Origin: Ulota crispa
Taxonomy: Eukaryota > Streptophyta > Bryopsida > Orthotrichales > Orthotrichaceae
DNA length: 64,000 bases
Assembly: GCA_963920765.1 (NCBI GenBank)
Contig: OY987244.1
Span: 32,929,678-32,993,677 of the forward strand
Direction: 5' to 3'
The notes under the pieces are model-generated. The model had not been told where the DNA came from, did no database searches, and saw only the letters and a list, made by a program, of their open reading frames with translations. The stretch's first letter is position 1, and each line of letters starts with the position of its first letter. The translations under genes and the position numbers were made by a program. Positions 1-11,921 of this stretch are shown piece by piece.

Positions 1-3000
1 TTTTGGATCCACAAGATCCATAAGCCTTCCGTTTTGCTGCAAGTTGCGCACCTGCGCATGTCCACATAAGAAGATGTCTTATGGCAGATCAATTGCTGTT
101 CAGGTTTTCTTTTTGAAAAAGCTATATGCATTGAACGCCATATTCGTTACAAAGGGAAAAAGTGTACAAAGTGGGACTTTTGAAGGATTAAGGTGGTGGT
201 CACCTTAATCCAAGCTCCAGCGTTTTTTTTGGTACACGTGGCCTCACCTAAGAGGAGGAATTTGCGATGGAAAAAATCTTAGTGGCTCAGACTAAATCTA
301 ATACCTTTGAATCTGGTTTAAGGTGGCTATTTTGGATTAGGGTGAGGTACAAAATGGTACCCAATATTTTCCCAATTTAATGAATATGGCGTTATTGGCT
401 AGTACACTTATAATCATACAATAAATGCTCGTCTTTTCCATTTAAGTGAAGCAGATCAAACATAGCGGTAGCCTAGACCAAGTGACAGCAAAGTATTCAT
501 GTTCCAAGATCAATACCAATGCACAACCTTCATCTCCAACTCCAGCTACTTATTGTAGTTCATTATCATAGATTGTTTGAAATAGGATCAGTGTTTTTGT
601 ACAGAAAACAGCTCATATTGCTAGCAGGATTGTCTGTGGATATTGAATTTTGGAGCAGTGAAACTTTCCTTAGAATAAAAAAGGCAGCGTAGGGGATCGG
701 AGGAACTTACCGAACTCGTGAGATAATCTTCAGGAAGTGGTGCCCCTATGTTTATATTTTTCCGTCCAGCAACTATCTCGAGACATAGAACTCCAAAGCT
801 GTAGACATCAGCTTTTGAACTCAGTTGACCTAAAGTTGCATATTCAGGTGCCACGTAACCTCTGCAAGAAAGAATATATTTTGTGTTAGTAAAAACATAA
901 GGTTCCTCTATTCAATCTGCTCTGGACGAATTACGTTATGAATGAAAGCAGTATGTTACCTTAGGAAACTAGGAACAAAAGTTCCTCATTTGCAAAACGT
1001 TCAATGTTTCCAGTGAAATATATTTGTAATCCACCATATTCACATTTTTAACTCAGAAACCGAAGAAATGCTATACACTCCACACCTTGTCCCAGCAACA
1101 TGCTCAATGAGGATATGGCTCTGTTCTTCAGGAAACAATAGGGCTAATCCAAAGTCGGCAATTTTTGGTTCAAGATTTTTGTCTAGCAATATGTTGCTTG
1201 CTTTGATGTCTCGGTGGATTATGCTTGGATCAGCCAAGGCGTGAAGGTAGTGCAGGCCGTGAGCTACTCCTAAGCAGATGTTCATTCGCTTTGGCCAACT
1301 GACGTGACCACCTTTTCCTTCTGCACAATCGAAAGAAATTAGTTAGCTTACAATAAATATTACAGGTTGGCCCACACTAATTTCTTGACATTTTACACTA
1401 GAAAAATACTTAGTGATACTACAGTAATTTTCATCAATAATCACTGCAATACATAATTTTTAAAGGGCGTGGCATCAACAACAAAGCTTGTTGTAAAAAA
1501 AAAAAACACTAGCAGCATCCAAGCCGTAAACCATGTGAAATCATAGTATCTACATAGTTGCATGCGCCTCCAAGGCAGCAAACAATGAGTTATGAGGAAA
1601 CTTTCTAGGGTAAGGCAACCTAAACGCAACATTTTGTGTAGTTATTTTTAGCAAACTTAAAGGTCACAATCTTCAGAGCAAAATCATGTCCAGCATGTAC
1701 TGGAGGCCTTGAACCAGATGGGACAAGGGGGTTCAGGATGAACTGACCAAGAAGAACCCAGGCAAGGTCATGGTTGTCAGCAAAATCATAAACCAGAAAC
1801 CTCTCTTTCCCTTTCACACAGCAGCCCTTCAGTTTAATGAGGTTCCGATGCCTCATTCCAGTTATCAGCACCATTTCATTAAGGAAATCACCCATGCCTT
1901 GGTTGCTCTTGCCCATATAAAGCTGCTTCACAGCCACAGGAGTGCTATTTGGCAGAACCCCCTGCAGCAATTGTTCATTCCATCAGTTTAGAAATGCCAA
2001 GTTCATCAAATTTACGAATACTGTACCTCTAAATCTAGAGGACAATATTTTGTAACAGAATCCAAAATTTTCAAGCCAAATTTTTGCTAAACTTCAACTA
2101 AAAGGTTCTCTATCATTTCGGAAGAAAGCAGGAGCACATCTTGATACGTACAGATAAAATACGTCCACCTGGATCATTCGTCACAATTCTCTTAAATTTC
2201 AGCACAATGCTTGCACGACCTGATTTCACCTCAGTCTAAGAAGTACGAATGTTCCCACCTTATACACAGCTCCATAGCCTCCTTGGCCCAATTTCCTACT
2301 TTGATTGAAATTCGCGGTGGCATTTTGTAGCTCTCTGTAGGTGAAAATAGTGGGCTTTACGTCAAACTCTTCACATCCTGCACACCATTAGTTCACCATT
2401 TCTATTAATTTTGAAATGATCCTTCATTTTGCTTATAGTCATAAGAGCTTCATTCTTTGATGGAGCATGGAAAGAAACCTGAAACTCACTATGTTTCACT
2501 TCGCTCAAAAGGTAGCGTTGCTTGCGAGTGCTCCTGCGGTGCATCAGAGCTCCCAGAAAAAACACGAGAAATACGGGAGGCAAAATTGCTGATAGAGCTA
2601 TGGTGATGACTTGCTTCCGCATTTCGGCCATTTTATCTGCATCCGGCATAACCACATTCGCTGCTGTTGTAACTGAAGAATATTCCCGGCTCTATTAGAA
2701 CAAATACACCGATGAATCAGATTTTACAAGCAGTTCTTTCATACAGGTTTTCGGTTTCAGGGTACTGGCTGAGTCGAGTAAATCTGTGAGTGAATTGTTT
2801 CCACAACTGAATAATGTTTCGTACATTGTTGAATTCACATCTCACCAGGCATCAGGATGCACATTTGAAGACAGAAACATCTTTTGGCATCGTTTGCTTG
2901 AGCGTTCGAGCAATACGGATTTCCTTCCAGTCTGTGGTGGTCCATGAATCCACAAGCTCATCAGTTAGAGTGCAGATTCAAATACTAATTTTTAAATATA

Positions 3001-5681
3001 CGTAGGTCTGAAGAAGCTAACCGGAATTGAATGGCATTTGAATCTGAAGGACTGTAGATGACGTTGCCAATGTTGTTGTATTTCAAGCTTATGACTTGCA
3101 TGTTTGTCACGCCGGTGGTTGTGCCCAATTTCAGACTTGTTGAACCCGAGCCCGCTGTCAAGTTCTGAGTGATGGCCGTTATGTTCAGAGTTCCACTAAA
3201 GGAGTTATTATCAAGATACCTGCACAACTTCATAATAAACACAACTGAATAATTGGAAAGATGTTCCATGCTTTTAGGGCATAATTCAGACTCGTGTATA
3301 ATCCCTAAGCTTTAAGCAATTTCAATTGGAACAAACATAATTTGGCTGCAAACAAACTGAAAATAGACGCAGTCTTTGTTGGTGTTGGACAGACTCACAG
3401 TTCTTTCAGGCAGTCAAGCTCTATGCGATTGAAGGTAGGTATAGGGTTGGTGAATCCATTTCCAGACAGATCCAAAATTCGAAGCGAACGCGAAAAGGCG
3501 CAGTTGACAATGGACAAGAACTTTAACTCCGTTGTATTGAAGTTATTGTAACTCAGGTTACTGATACAAGAACATCAAATCAGACAAGTAGTTAGTATAC
3601 AGATCAATGCATGCACAATACCAGATTACACAATTTTACGAATTCATAGATTCGGAAGAACAAAACGAAATGAGTTGATAAAACCTGTGAACTCACACAC
3701 GACGTATCGCAGGCAGAGATGACAAATCTGGAAAAGATCCATTGAAACTGTTGTTGGACAAGTCCCTGCCAATTTAGCAATCAACAAATTAGATACACAA
3801 ATCAGCTCCAGTTTACATCAAAGCACCCTACATAGTTCGCTAATTCAATTGATGCGAGTTTATTGAAACAGTGGTTACTTGAATTACGTCCAGGTGATGG
3901 TGAATAGAAGCAGAGAAAGCGTGCTTATGGAAAATACTGGTTCTTACAGTTCTTGTAGCTCGGTCAATTGGCTAAAATCGTAATGAGACACGATTCCTGT
4001 AAGGAGATTGCGAGAGAATTTGATCGTTTGTAACAAGCTCATGTTGGTCCAATCCGGAAACTCTCCAGTAAGTTGATTGTCGCTTAAGTCTCTGCAAAGG
4101 TGCAAGAAAACCCTCAACAATTCATCCCAAACAGCTTCGTGCTCGAACTGCTATGACCTAGAGTTTGAGCTACCTATCACAATAAAACCATTGCTCACAT
4201 GCTTCGAAGAGTATCGATGCCAGTGAGCTCAACAGGAATCGTTCCACTGAATGCATTGCTGTGAAGGTCCCTGCCATACGGTACAAAACAACGTCAATAG
4301 CAAGTCTGTATTTTCCATCACGAACTACCACCGCAATTGCAATTTAACTAAACTAACTATGCATTGTTGCTTCATAGCCAAACATGCTCACAATGTACTC
4401 AGAGAGGAATTCAACTTCGCAAGCTCCTTCGGAATAGGACCCGACAGATTAAGGTTTCCAGTCAGGATCCTGCTCAAGACCAGAGGCAACTGTCAACGAA
4501 AAAAAGAACTCCGAACATCGAAGTGTGACGTCGACTAGAAAGCAGGTGTTATCAGTCAGGTTCTTTTTCGCTAATCAAAATAGGGAAAATTTCATGGATA
4601 CCCCTGAAGTTTGCCACATTTTCATAGATACCCCTGCTTTTTCAGAAATATTACAAATACCCTTGGACCAAATTTTTAAGCGTTTGTTTTGTTATGCATG
4701 TCTTTTCCTTCTCCCTTTGTGCGCACACTACTTCTTTCTTATTATGTGTGCGCACAAAGGAAGAAGGGAAGAGGCATGCACAACAATACAAACGCCTAAT
4801 TTTTTTGGTCCAAGGGTATTTGTGATATTTCTGAAAAAGCAGGGGTATCTATGAAAATGTGGCAAACTTCAGGGGTATCCATGAAATTTTCCCATCAAAA
4901 TATTAGATGCGGAGGTTAGAAGAAATACAGAGTGGTGAGGGGCTGAAGATCTCCGATTGCTGCTGGCAAGCCCCCAGTTAAAGATGCTTCAGAAAGACTC
5001 CTGTAGCCAATACACAATCACTGAAGCAGGTTTAGAAATGACTCCATTTGCTAATCAATCATGTGGTTCTCTCGCAAAGTAAAAAAAATCCAAATTTCTG
5101 TCAGTAGATCGCCAAAGGAAAATTTCACATTTCTCGGGGGTCTTACAAGCCAACAATTTCTACGTGATAATTTGTGCCGTTGGATTTGTCGGATGCGTTC
5201 GTACGATCTTCTCGAAGGCATTGCACACCTCGCCATGGTGCAAACGTCGGCAATTCTTCCGTCCAGCACGGATACCTGTCCGAAGCATTCCAGTATTTCA
5301 AGTTCACTTCCGGATCCGGGGTGTTGTTCCACGCTGCTTGAAGGCTGTGCAAGGCGTCCACTATCTCCAACCAAACACGACCATGCATCAAAACATGTCA
5401 AAAACCGCTTCACTACGAATTTCTAAAGCAGTCCAGAAAAAGAGCAAAAAAACAGAAAATTTTGATTAAAACGAAATTGTACAATTCTCCGATCCATCTC
5501 TCTCAACGCAGAAAAAGCATAAGATTAGAAACTCTTGCCCAAAATCTCAGAGAGCACGTATCACAATCGACTTACAAGAAGCGCTGCGATACTGGTTAGT
5601 GTAATTCGCAGACACAATATTGAATGCAGTGTACATAGTCCATAACAACTGCACCAACATGTATCTGCGAATCATCGCCAT
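1..5681 (-). CDS. LRR receptor-like kinase, 3' end beyond window
   Basis: Spliced gene read by eye. Exons in gene order: 5576-5681, 5147-5360, 4929-5000, 4392-4469, 4199-4270, 3948-4091, 3697-3765, 3399-3560, 3022-3219, 2846-2931, 2490-2672, 2259-2377, 1748-1961, 1086-1320, 711-861, 1-51. All junctions are GT-AG and the frame stays open for 718 codons. Exon 1 encodes a signal peptide (residues 1-24). A LRRNT-like region follows (about 36-107), then LRRs to about 371, several on 72- or 144-base phase-2 exons, then a LEGNPYC cysteine motif, one membrane segment (about 421-444) and a kinase: [10 protein letters not shown] loop, Lys513 in VAVK, HRD with Asp610, DFG Asp628. It has HRD and all core catalytic residues, so it should be an active plasma-membrane kinase. 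The ectodomain resembles LRR-RLK subfamily VIII-1, while the kinase reads more like VIII-2 (family memory). No malectin domain is seen. The ligand is unknown. The last exon acceptor (position 52) is the least certain. Confidence 0.88.
134..393. mobile_element. MITE, 4-bp TSD family, copy 1
   Basis: It lies in the last visible intron of the receptor kinase gene. The ends are inverted: AACGCCATATTCGTTA at the left and TAATGAATATGGCGTT at the right. ATTG flanks both ends as a probable 4-bp target duplication. Other family members are at 6578, 7452 and 15017. There is no coding capacity. It inflates a 659-bp intron without touching the splice sites. Confidence 0.75.
4583..4893. mobile_element. 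Foldback MITE with 9-bp TSD (Mutator-type), in intron
   Basis: A 311-bp near-complete palindrome begins GGGAAAATTTCATGG and ends with its inverse. The centre is TGTGCGCACA on both sides of a short AT-rich loop. A perfect 9-bp duplication ATCAAAATA lies at 4574-4582 and 4894-4902. A 9-bp duplication with long inverted ends is the Mutator (MULE) signature. It sits in intron 3 of the receptor kinase, which would be about 139 bp without it. Confidence 0.88.
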
Positions 5682-6577
5682 TGATGAATACTACGTACAG
5701 GTATTGACGATTAACTTGCTTTCTCGCATCAGATAGACTTTAACATCCTCCTCTCTACAAGCAAATAACTTCGAGGCTCACTGACACAGGTTACATAGCG
5801 CAGTTTCTAGTAAACAAAGTCCTGTTTCATAGCTGGTTACAAAGATTTCAACCATGGTCACAATGCAGCACGAATACCGGCAATGCTTGGAGAATATCGT
5901 GTCGCGGAGTGGATTTTTTAATAGAGAAAAGGAGTGAGAATATAAGCATCTTGGACGAAGCGAGGAAGGTGGATGATGAACCGCTATAACACCATATTCA
6001 TTAAATCACCTCACTTTCTTTTCCCCTCAAACCCAAAAAGTTACTTTAAACCAAATTCGAAGGTATCAGACACGCTGCGAGCTCAGTTTGACGTGATCAC
6101 CTCAAAGTCCCAAAATATACTCTTTTTCCCAATTTAATGAAACCGGATAGCATATCCGGTAACTTAGTCCGGCGGTGCTTGATGGACGGACTTTCGGTTC
6201 GGTGTAGCTTCTTGCACATGCGTGTTTGTGGAGCCAGGATGAGAATTCTCTCTGTCAGCTTTTTCTACAACAAAGCGTGTAAGTTGAAATCTGGTTGGTC
6301 AATTGCATCCTCCTCTAGTGGCTCTAGATTAAGTTAGATCGGGGTCTCTGAATCCAGATGTGACTTCTTCAAAATTCAACGATTCAATCTCCTGGTGGTA
6401 AAAACCGATTGGAAACTCTTAACATTTTCTGGCGATTGAAAAATCAGAGCTCTTCTACCCGGGCAATAGAAACACGGAAGTGCAGTAAACCGAGGCTGGA
6501 GTGGTGGACTTTGGAGGCGAGCACGAGTGTTGACGACGTAGTCCCCACCGAAGTCGGTCTCGGTTTGACGAGCAACA
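5682..6577. other. Upstream region of receptor kinase; rearranged MITE
   Basis: No gene recognised. It must include the kinase promoter on the minus strand, but I could not fix a TATA box. At about 5988-6143 there is a shortened, rearranged relative of the 4-bp-TSD MITE family: AACACCATATTCATTAAAT at the left, CCCAATTTAATGAA at the right and CTTAAACCAAATTCGAAGG inside. The rest looks like unique sequence. Confidence 0.5.
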
Positions 6578-6929
6578 AACGCCATATTCATTAAATTGAG
6601 AAAATATTGGGTACCATTTTGTACCTCACCTTAATCCAAAATAGCCACCTTAATCCAAAATAGCCACCTTAATCCAAAATAGCCACCTTAATTCAAAATA
6701 GCCACCTTAATCCAAAATAGCCACCTTAATCCAAAATAGCCACCTTAAACCAAATTCGAAGGTATCAGATTCAGTTTGAGTCATTAAGATTTTTTCCCTT
6801 GCAAATTCCTTCTCTCAAGTGAGTCCACGTGTACCAAAAAAAACGTTGGAGCTCAAATTAAGGTAGTCACTTTACTCCTTCAAAAATCCCACTTTGTACA
6901 CTTTTTCCCTTTTTAACAAATATGACGTT
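6578..6929. mobile_element. MITE, 4-bp TSD family, copy 2
   Basis: Ends are AACGCCATATTCATTAAAT at the left and TAACAAATATGACGTT at the right, with AACA on both sides. At 352 bp it is about 90 bp longer than its relatives because of an internal 19-bp tandem array (separate entry). Confidence 0.7.
6627..6740. repeat. 19-bp tandem array inside MITE copy 2
   Basis: Six head-to-tail units of CACCTTAATCCAAAATAGC, the fourth with one change (ATTCAAA), run into a seventh partial unit. The single-unit state is present in the sister MITE at 7452-7707, so the array is a private expansion in this copy. Confidence 0.9.
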
Positions 6930-7451
6930 AACAATGAGAGCCTGCAATTGAAATAAGTTAACCCTTAAACATCCTAAACATCCTCGATGGTCGTATGTCC
7001 ACCTTATACTAATTTGGTGAAATGCGTTGTTCAGCAGTTCATTTGCTAAGGTATTTTCAAAAAATATAGTCCCCTAGCTCAGCTTCCGAGGGCCATTCAA
7101 GGGTTGTCAAGGGAACCTTTCTAACATAAGTTATGTCAACTTTGAAATTGCAAACTAGATTCTGTTGACGCGTGTTTCTGCATGCAGCATGCTCACTACT
7201 GTACAGTATATTGAACGATGAATAAGAGGATGGACAAGAGGGTCCGCATCCTTATACACACTCAACAAACCATGTGCCCCCGTGAGAGCACTTGATGCGG
7301 CCGCTCCATTCGATGCGCCTCAGCGCTAAAGTCCTATTTTGTTACAGAACCCCATCTAAACAATTGTAGCATTGTTACTCCAAGCTCTTTCTTTTCTATA
7401 CTCTTGATTGAGAAGATGTATTTAAGCTTTATTATTGTGTTTCCTATCAAG
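6930..7451. other. Intergenic, nothing recognised
   Basis: This is AT-rich unique-looking sequence between two MITEs. No ORF, RNA gene or repeat recognised. Confidence 0.5.
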
Positions 7452-7707
7452 AACGCGTTATTCATTAAAGAGGGAAAACAATGGGTACCATTTTGTACCT
7501 CACCTTAATCCAAAATAGCCACCTTAAACCAGATTTGAAGGTATCAAATTCAGTCTGTGCCACTAAGGTTTTCTCCCTCGTAAATTCCTCCTTTTAGGTG
7601 AGTACACATGTACCAAAAAAACGCTAGAGCTCAAATTAAGGTGACCACCTTAATCCTTCAAAATTCCCAAAATGTACTCTTTTTCCCAATTTAACTAATA
7701 ACGCGTT
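7452..7707. mobile_element. MITE, 4-bp TSD family, copy 3
   Basis: Ends are AACGCGTTATTCATTAAAG and AACTAATAACGCGTT. The flanks CAAG and TAAG look like a decayed 4-bp duplication. It is 256 bp long with internal landmarks shared with copies 1 and 2 (GGGTACCATTTTGTACCTCA and one CACCTTAATCC unit). Confidence 0.7.
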
Positions 7708-7754
7708 TAAGGGGCTTTCATGCATTGGGAAAAGAGAGTCTTCTCTGGACATTT

Positions 7755-8100
7755 CTTGCAGTAGAAAACAGACGGCGGTTTTCTCAAGGAAAATTTTATT
7801 TTCTTATGAGAAAAATCTGAAAGCTTTGTGCACCTAGTGAGCTACACCGTACAAGCTGCAAAAGAGAGCAAGCATGGGTTCTCTTGCATAAGAGAGTAAA
7901 GAAATTGACAAGAAAAACTGCCTTGAAACCACAATGAAAATTGAGATTTTTCTCTCCAACAAGGGCCAAAGGAAAGAATTAGTTTCTAAGCTTTGAAACC
8001 CCTTATTGTCTATTTTGAATTTCTTCTTGCAATCAAGATATTTGTAAGAAATTAAGAGTCTGGCATCTTGACCTTTCACACTAGAGGCCAAATTCCAAAA
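7755..8100. repeat. Diverged dispersed repeat (pair with 18240-18570)
   Basis: Shared landmarks with 18240-18570 are a GAGAAAAATCTG-like start, CTCTTGCAT, CCACAATGAAAATT against CCACTGTGAAAATT, and a following TTCTC-rich block. Both copies are in the same orientation. No termini or target duplication could be set, so the element class is unknown. Confidence 0.45.
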
Positions 8101-9127
8101 TCCCTCATTTCCTATGACATCATCCTTTCATCAAAACAACAACCTCTCAAGAAAAGTTTGGGTCAAGCAAAAATGGAGACCCAAACTATGGTTGAGAATC
8201 CGTCAATTTTTTTTCATAAAATAGTCAAAAGCTAATAAGATCTTGGCCGTTAGATTTGGAAGGTCTAATACATGTTATGACTTTGAATTTTGGGTTTGGC
8301 ATTTGGAGGCTTCACACTATGACCATTTAAGTTGAGAGGCCATGGAACACTAGTAGAAAATTCAGCACAAAATCAACAGAATTTCAACCAAAAACTGTTG
8401 ATTTTTTCTGTAAATTTGGTCAAGTTGATTTGGGTACTTTTTTATTGATTATTTATTGTTTTTTGTTAATTTGTTGTTGATTTCTATTAGCTGCCAAAAC
8501 CCCGAGCTGCTGCCTGAACCCTTGGGCAGCTGCTGGTAATGGGGTTTGAACCCTCCACCTCTCCTCTCACACTCCACAACTTTAGCACATTCTCAAAAAC
8601 CATTAGAGAATGTGCAAATACACATGCACACATTGGTGTCTTGATTCTATTTGTACATTAAATGTTCATATCTTTAGTAATCTAGTAGACTTTGGAGGTT
8701 ATTTCCGCCCACTAAAAGACTTTTTTTCAAAAAACTTAGAACTACAAAAAGTTGGTAAATGTATTTTACTTTCACCTCTAATAACTTTTTTGGATTTCAA
8801 TCTTTTTATCAAAAGTTATGAGCTAAAATCAGAGAAGGTGTTTAGAAATTTTAAATAAATTGTTTATTTCCATCCTTTTGATTTTGATTATAAATTTTTT
8901 TTGGAATTCACAAATCTCATAAGGATTGTTGCAAGCAAAGGTTGGATTCATTAATAATAATTATTTAGTGCTAGTTTTTTTGTAAAAAGAACCTTATTTT
9001 GTTAAAATAGCCTCCATAGTTTGATAGCTTCAAATAACATAAAGTCGTGAAAAGTTACGAAATTAAATCCTTGTAATTATAAAATCAAAATTCTATAGAC
9101 TTTTGAATAGTTTTGGATATTTTTTAA

Positions 9128-9540
9128 GGGCATTAATATGTGAACCACACCCTTTGAACTATTGTACCACACCCCTGGGGTAAATTTTAGATTTCTACCA
9201 TCAAAAATTTGAGTTTGAGAATTTTGAAATCAAATTTGGACTTAGAAACCATGGTATTGTCTAGGACCATACAAAAGGTTGCAATTCAACAACACCCAAT
9301 GAAAAAGCTTATCTTTTTTTACAAACAAAAGTAAAATTAACAATTTTTTCCCTAACTAAACTTTTTCAGTGGGTGTTGTTGAATTGCAACTTTTTTTTAT
9401 GGTTCTAGACAATATCATGGTCTCTAAGTCCAAATCTGAATTCAAAATTTTCAAATTCAACTTTTTGATGATAGAAATCTAAAATTTACCTCGTGGTGTG
9501 GTATAGTAATTAAACGGATGTGATACAGATATCAATTCCC
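9128..9540. mobile_element. Foldback MITE, 9-bp TSD, 413 bp (copy 1)
   Basis: Inverted arms of nearly 200 bp start GGGCATTAATATGTG and end GATATCAATTCCC. Flanks ATTTTTTAA and ATCTTTTAA are an 8/9-matched 9-bp duplication, so it is Mutator-type. A sister of the same 413-bp length lies at 48307-48719. It is nested in the CACTA element, so it inserted later. Confidence 0.82.
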
Positions 9541-10379
9541 ATCTTTTAAAGCTTATAAAAATATTTTATAAAATTGTTTTTATTAATTCATTTGGTTAGT
9601 AATAGAAGGAAAAATACTAAAAATACCCTTTAAGTCTTTCAAAATATCAAGTTTACGCCGAAAATATGTGAAACATAAAAAATAGTCCTTATTTTTTGTA
9701 GGAATATCAATTATACTCCTATTATTTTGGAAAATTAATAAAATAACTCTTCTATTTTGAAATGTTGAATATATCCTTGTGTTATTTGAAATGTAAAAAT
9801 CACCTTTGGTTTCTTGTAAGAATTTGCATTAAACTATACACTTGGTTATCATGAAACACAAAGATATTTTTAGTACTTTTAATCCTTAAGGGACATATAT
9901 GATTTCTTCAAAGAATTGAAGAGCATCTTTTATATTTGTTTGTAAAGAAATTTTGGTATTTAAAATAACATAATGTTGTACTTTTTATATAAAATTTTGT
10001 TGAATTAGTGAAGTTGTGTCTAAAAGTGTCCAGATCAACAGAAAACTATTAATTTTTTTGTTATTATGGTCATGTTTTTACTTGACTTTAATGGCTACTA
10101 ATTTTAAATCTTACCAAATTGTGAAAAGTAAAGAAAATAAAACCAATCAATGTACACTCAAATTTCTAAAAGATTCTTTTTTTTGAAAACTTCTTTTATT
10201 TTTTAAAATTTCAAAAAAATTTAATGAGGTCCAAAAAGATTTTAGGAAGATTTCAAAAACAAACCTAAACTATTGTGATAGTTTTTTTGTTAAAAATATT
10301 TTAAAGTATTTTGATGATTTACAAAAAGATTCTTAAAGGACTCTAATTCAGTCTAAAAGATTCTATTTCTATAAGTATT

Positions 10380-11030
10380 TTGAAGTACTTTAACAAATTT
10401 CATAAAGATTTTAAAAGATTCTCAAAGATTCCAAAAAGGTTCTTGAAAATTCTCAGAGATTTTCAAAGATTTTTTGAATTTCAAAAAAGATTCTCAAAAG
10501 ATTCTCAAAGATTCTCAAAGATTCTCAAAGCTTCCAGGAATATTCCAAGATTAGTCATAAAGATTTTCAAAAATTCTCAAAAAATTTCAAAATTCCTAGA
10601 ACATTTCCAAAGATTCTCAAATATTCCAAACTATTCTCAAAGATTCTCAAGAATTCTCAAATCTTCCTAAAATATTCTCAAAGATTCCTAAAAGATTCTC
10701 AAAGATTCTCAATTGTTCTCAAACATTCTCAAAGATTCCAAAAAAACTTGAAAAGATTCCCAAAGATTCCAAAAGATTCTCAAAGATTCTCAATTGTTCT
10801 CAAACATTCTCAAAGATTCCAAAAAAACTTGAAAAGATTTCAAAAGATTTCCAAAGATTCATGAAGATTCCTAAAAGATTCTCAAAGATTCTAAAATCTC
10901 AAAAAGATTCTTAAATATTCTTAAAAATCCTAAAAAGATTCTTAATGATTCCCAAAAGATTCTTAAAGATTCTTAAAAATTCACAAAAAATTCCCAAAAG
11001 ATCTTCAAAAGATTCCAAAATTTCGATTGA
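10380..11030. repeat. Degenerate 10-14-bp AAAGATTCTC array in CACTA
   Basis: Dozens of variants of (A)AAAGATTCTC and AAAGATTCC occur head to tail with variable spacing. A longer block (TCAATTGTTCTCAAACATTC and its surroundings) is itself duplicated at about 10707-10760 and 10790-10840. The 96-codon frame across it (FSKIPKRFLKIL-like) is a by-product of the repeat. It lies toward the right end of the element, where CACTA subterminal repeats are expected. Confidence 0.85.
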
Positions 11031-11176
11031 TTTAGATAATGGTGTCCAAATCAACAGGATGTATTTAGTTTTTTATAGAATTTTGTTAAATTAGTCAATT
11101 AGCGTGGGCAAGTGCCCAAATCAACAAGAAACTGTTGATTTTCTGTTGTTTTGGAAGGAGTTTTCTACTAGTGGAA

Positions 11177-11921
11177 GTTCATTGCCAAGAGTTTGGCTTT
11201 TGGGTCTGACATTTGGAGGCTTCACACTAAGGGCGGCCAACAGTGTCAAAAACAATATTTTATTGCTTGTTTTCAGCCCATTTCGTTGACCTCTCAACAA
11301 AATTTGACCACTCAATCCCACGGCCTCTCTAACCACCACTTGCAACGTGTCTTTCCAACTTCGAATTGGATAAATTTGCTAAGAAGTTCATAACCAGCGG
11401 CCAAATGGCCTTCAAAAGAGTTGATTCTTGTATCCAAACATTTATCCAAAGCTCTATGCCGCTCACTATAAACAAGATACATGTTGGAATCCTTGTGGTG
11501 TGCCCCAAACTGTTTTACAAAGCTCTATTTCCATTTCCCCAACATTGCAATAAAAGGCTCTAATAAATTACACCTATACATATTGGGATAATGGCAATAT
11601 GTATCAGCTGAGCTGAGCTATTCTACCAAAATAGGAGGATTTTGGTCATCCCCATGATCCCCATCATTACGATGAATCTAACCCTAAAATCGTTACTTTT
11701 CTGGGAAGTTGGGGAGGTTGGAGCATGAGAGCAAACCACGTCATGAAGATGTCAATCATGGTTCAACATGGTTTATGAAGTGCGAGGTTCTCTGTGGATG
11801 TAGTTTCTGCTTTCTTGCCAGCCATGGAGGTTAGGTAGATTGTCCAGATAAAGGAGCAGCAATTGTTGAAAAACACCTACAAGTTCCACAAATGCAATCC
11901 CGGCTTAGCAATTAGGGGTAG
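11177..11921. other. Intergenic, downstream of Mpv17-like gene
   Basis: No gene recognised. At about 11206-11234 a segment (CATTTGGAGGCTTCACACTA) repeats sequence found just left of the CACTA element at about 8307-8326, in direct orientation. An AATAAA-like stretch at about 11550 lies on the plus strand and is not tied to any gene. Confidence 0.4.

Larger units (their letters stand above)
8348..11173. mobile_element. Non-autonomous CACTA (En/Spm-like) element
   Basis: It begins CACTAGTAGAAAA and ends TTTTCTACTAGTG, with a 3-bp target duplication GAA at 8345-8347 and 11174-11176. These ends and the 3-bp duplication define the CACTA superfamily. Both subterminal zones carry repeated short AATCAACAG/CTGTTGATT words in both orientations, as expected for transposase binding. 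The 2.8-kb interior has no transposase; it holds a nested foldback MITE (9128-9540) and a long degenerate AAAGATTCTC array. It must depend on an autonomous partner elsewhere. Confidence 0.9.

Noticed and set aside
10380-11030. Centromeric or other satellite
   Set aside because: The units are irregular and confined inside a CACTA element with intact borders, so they belong to that element.
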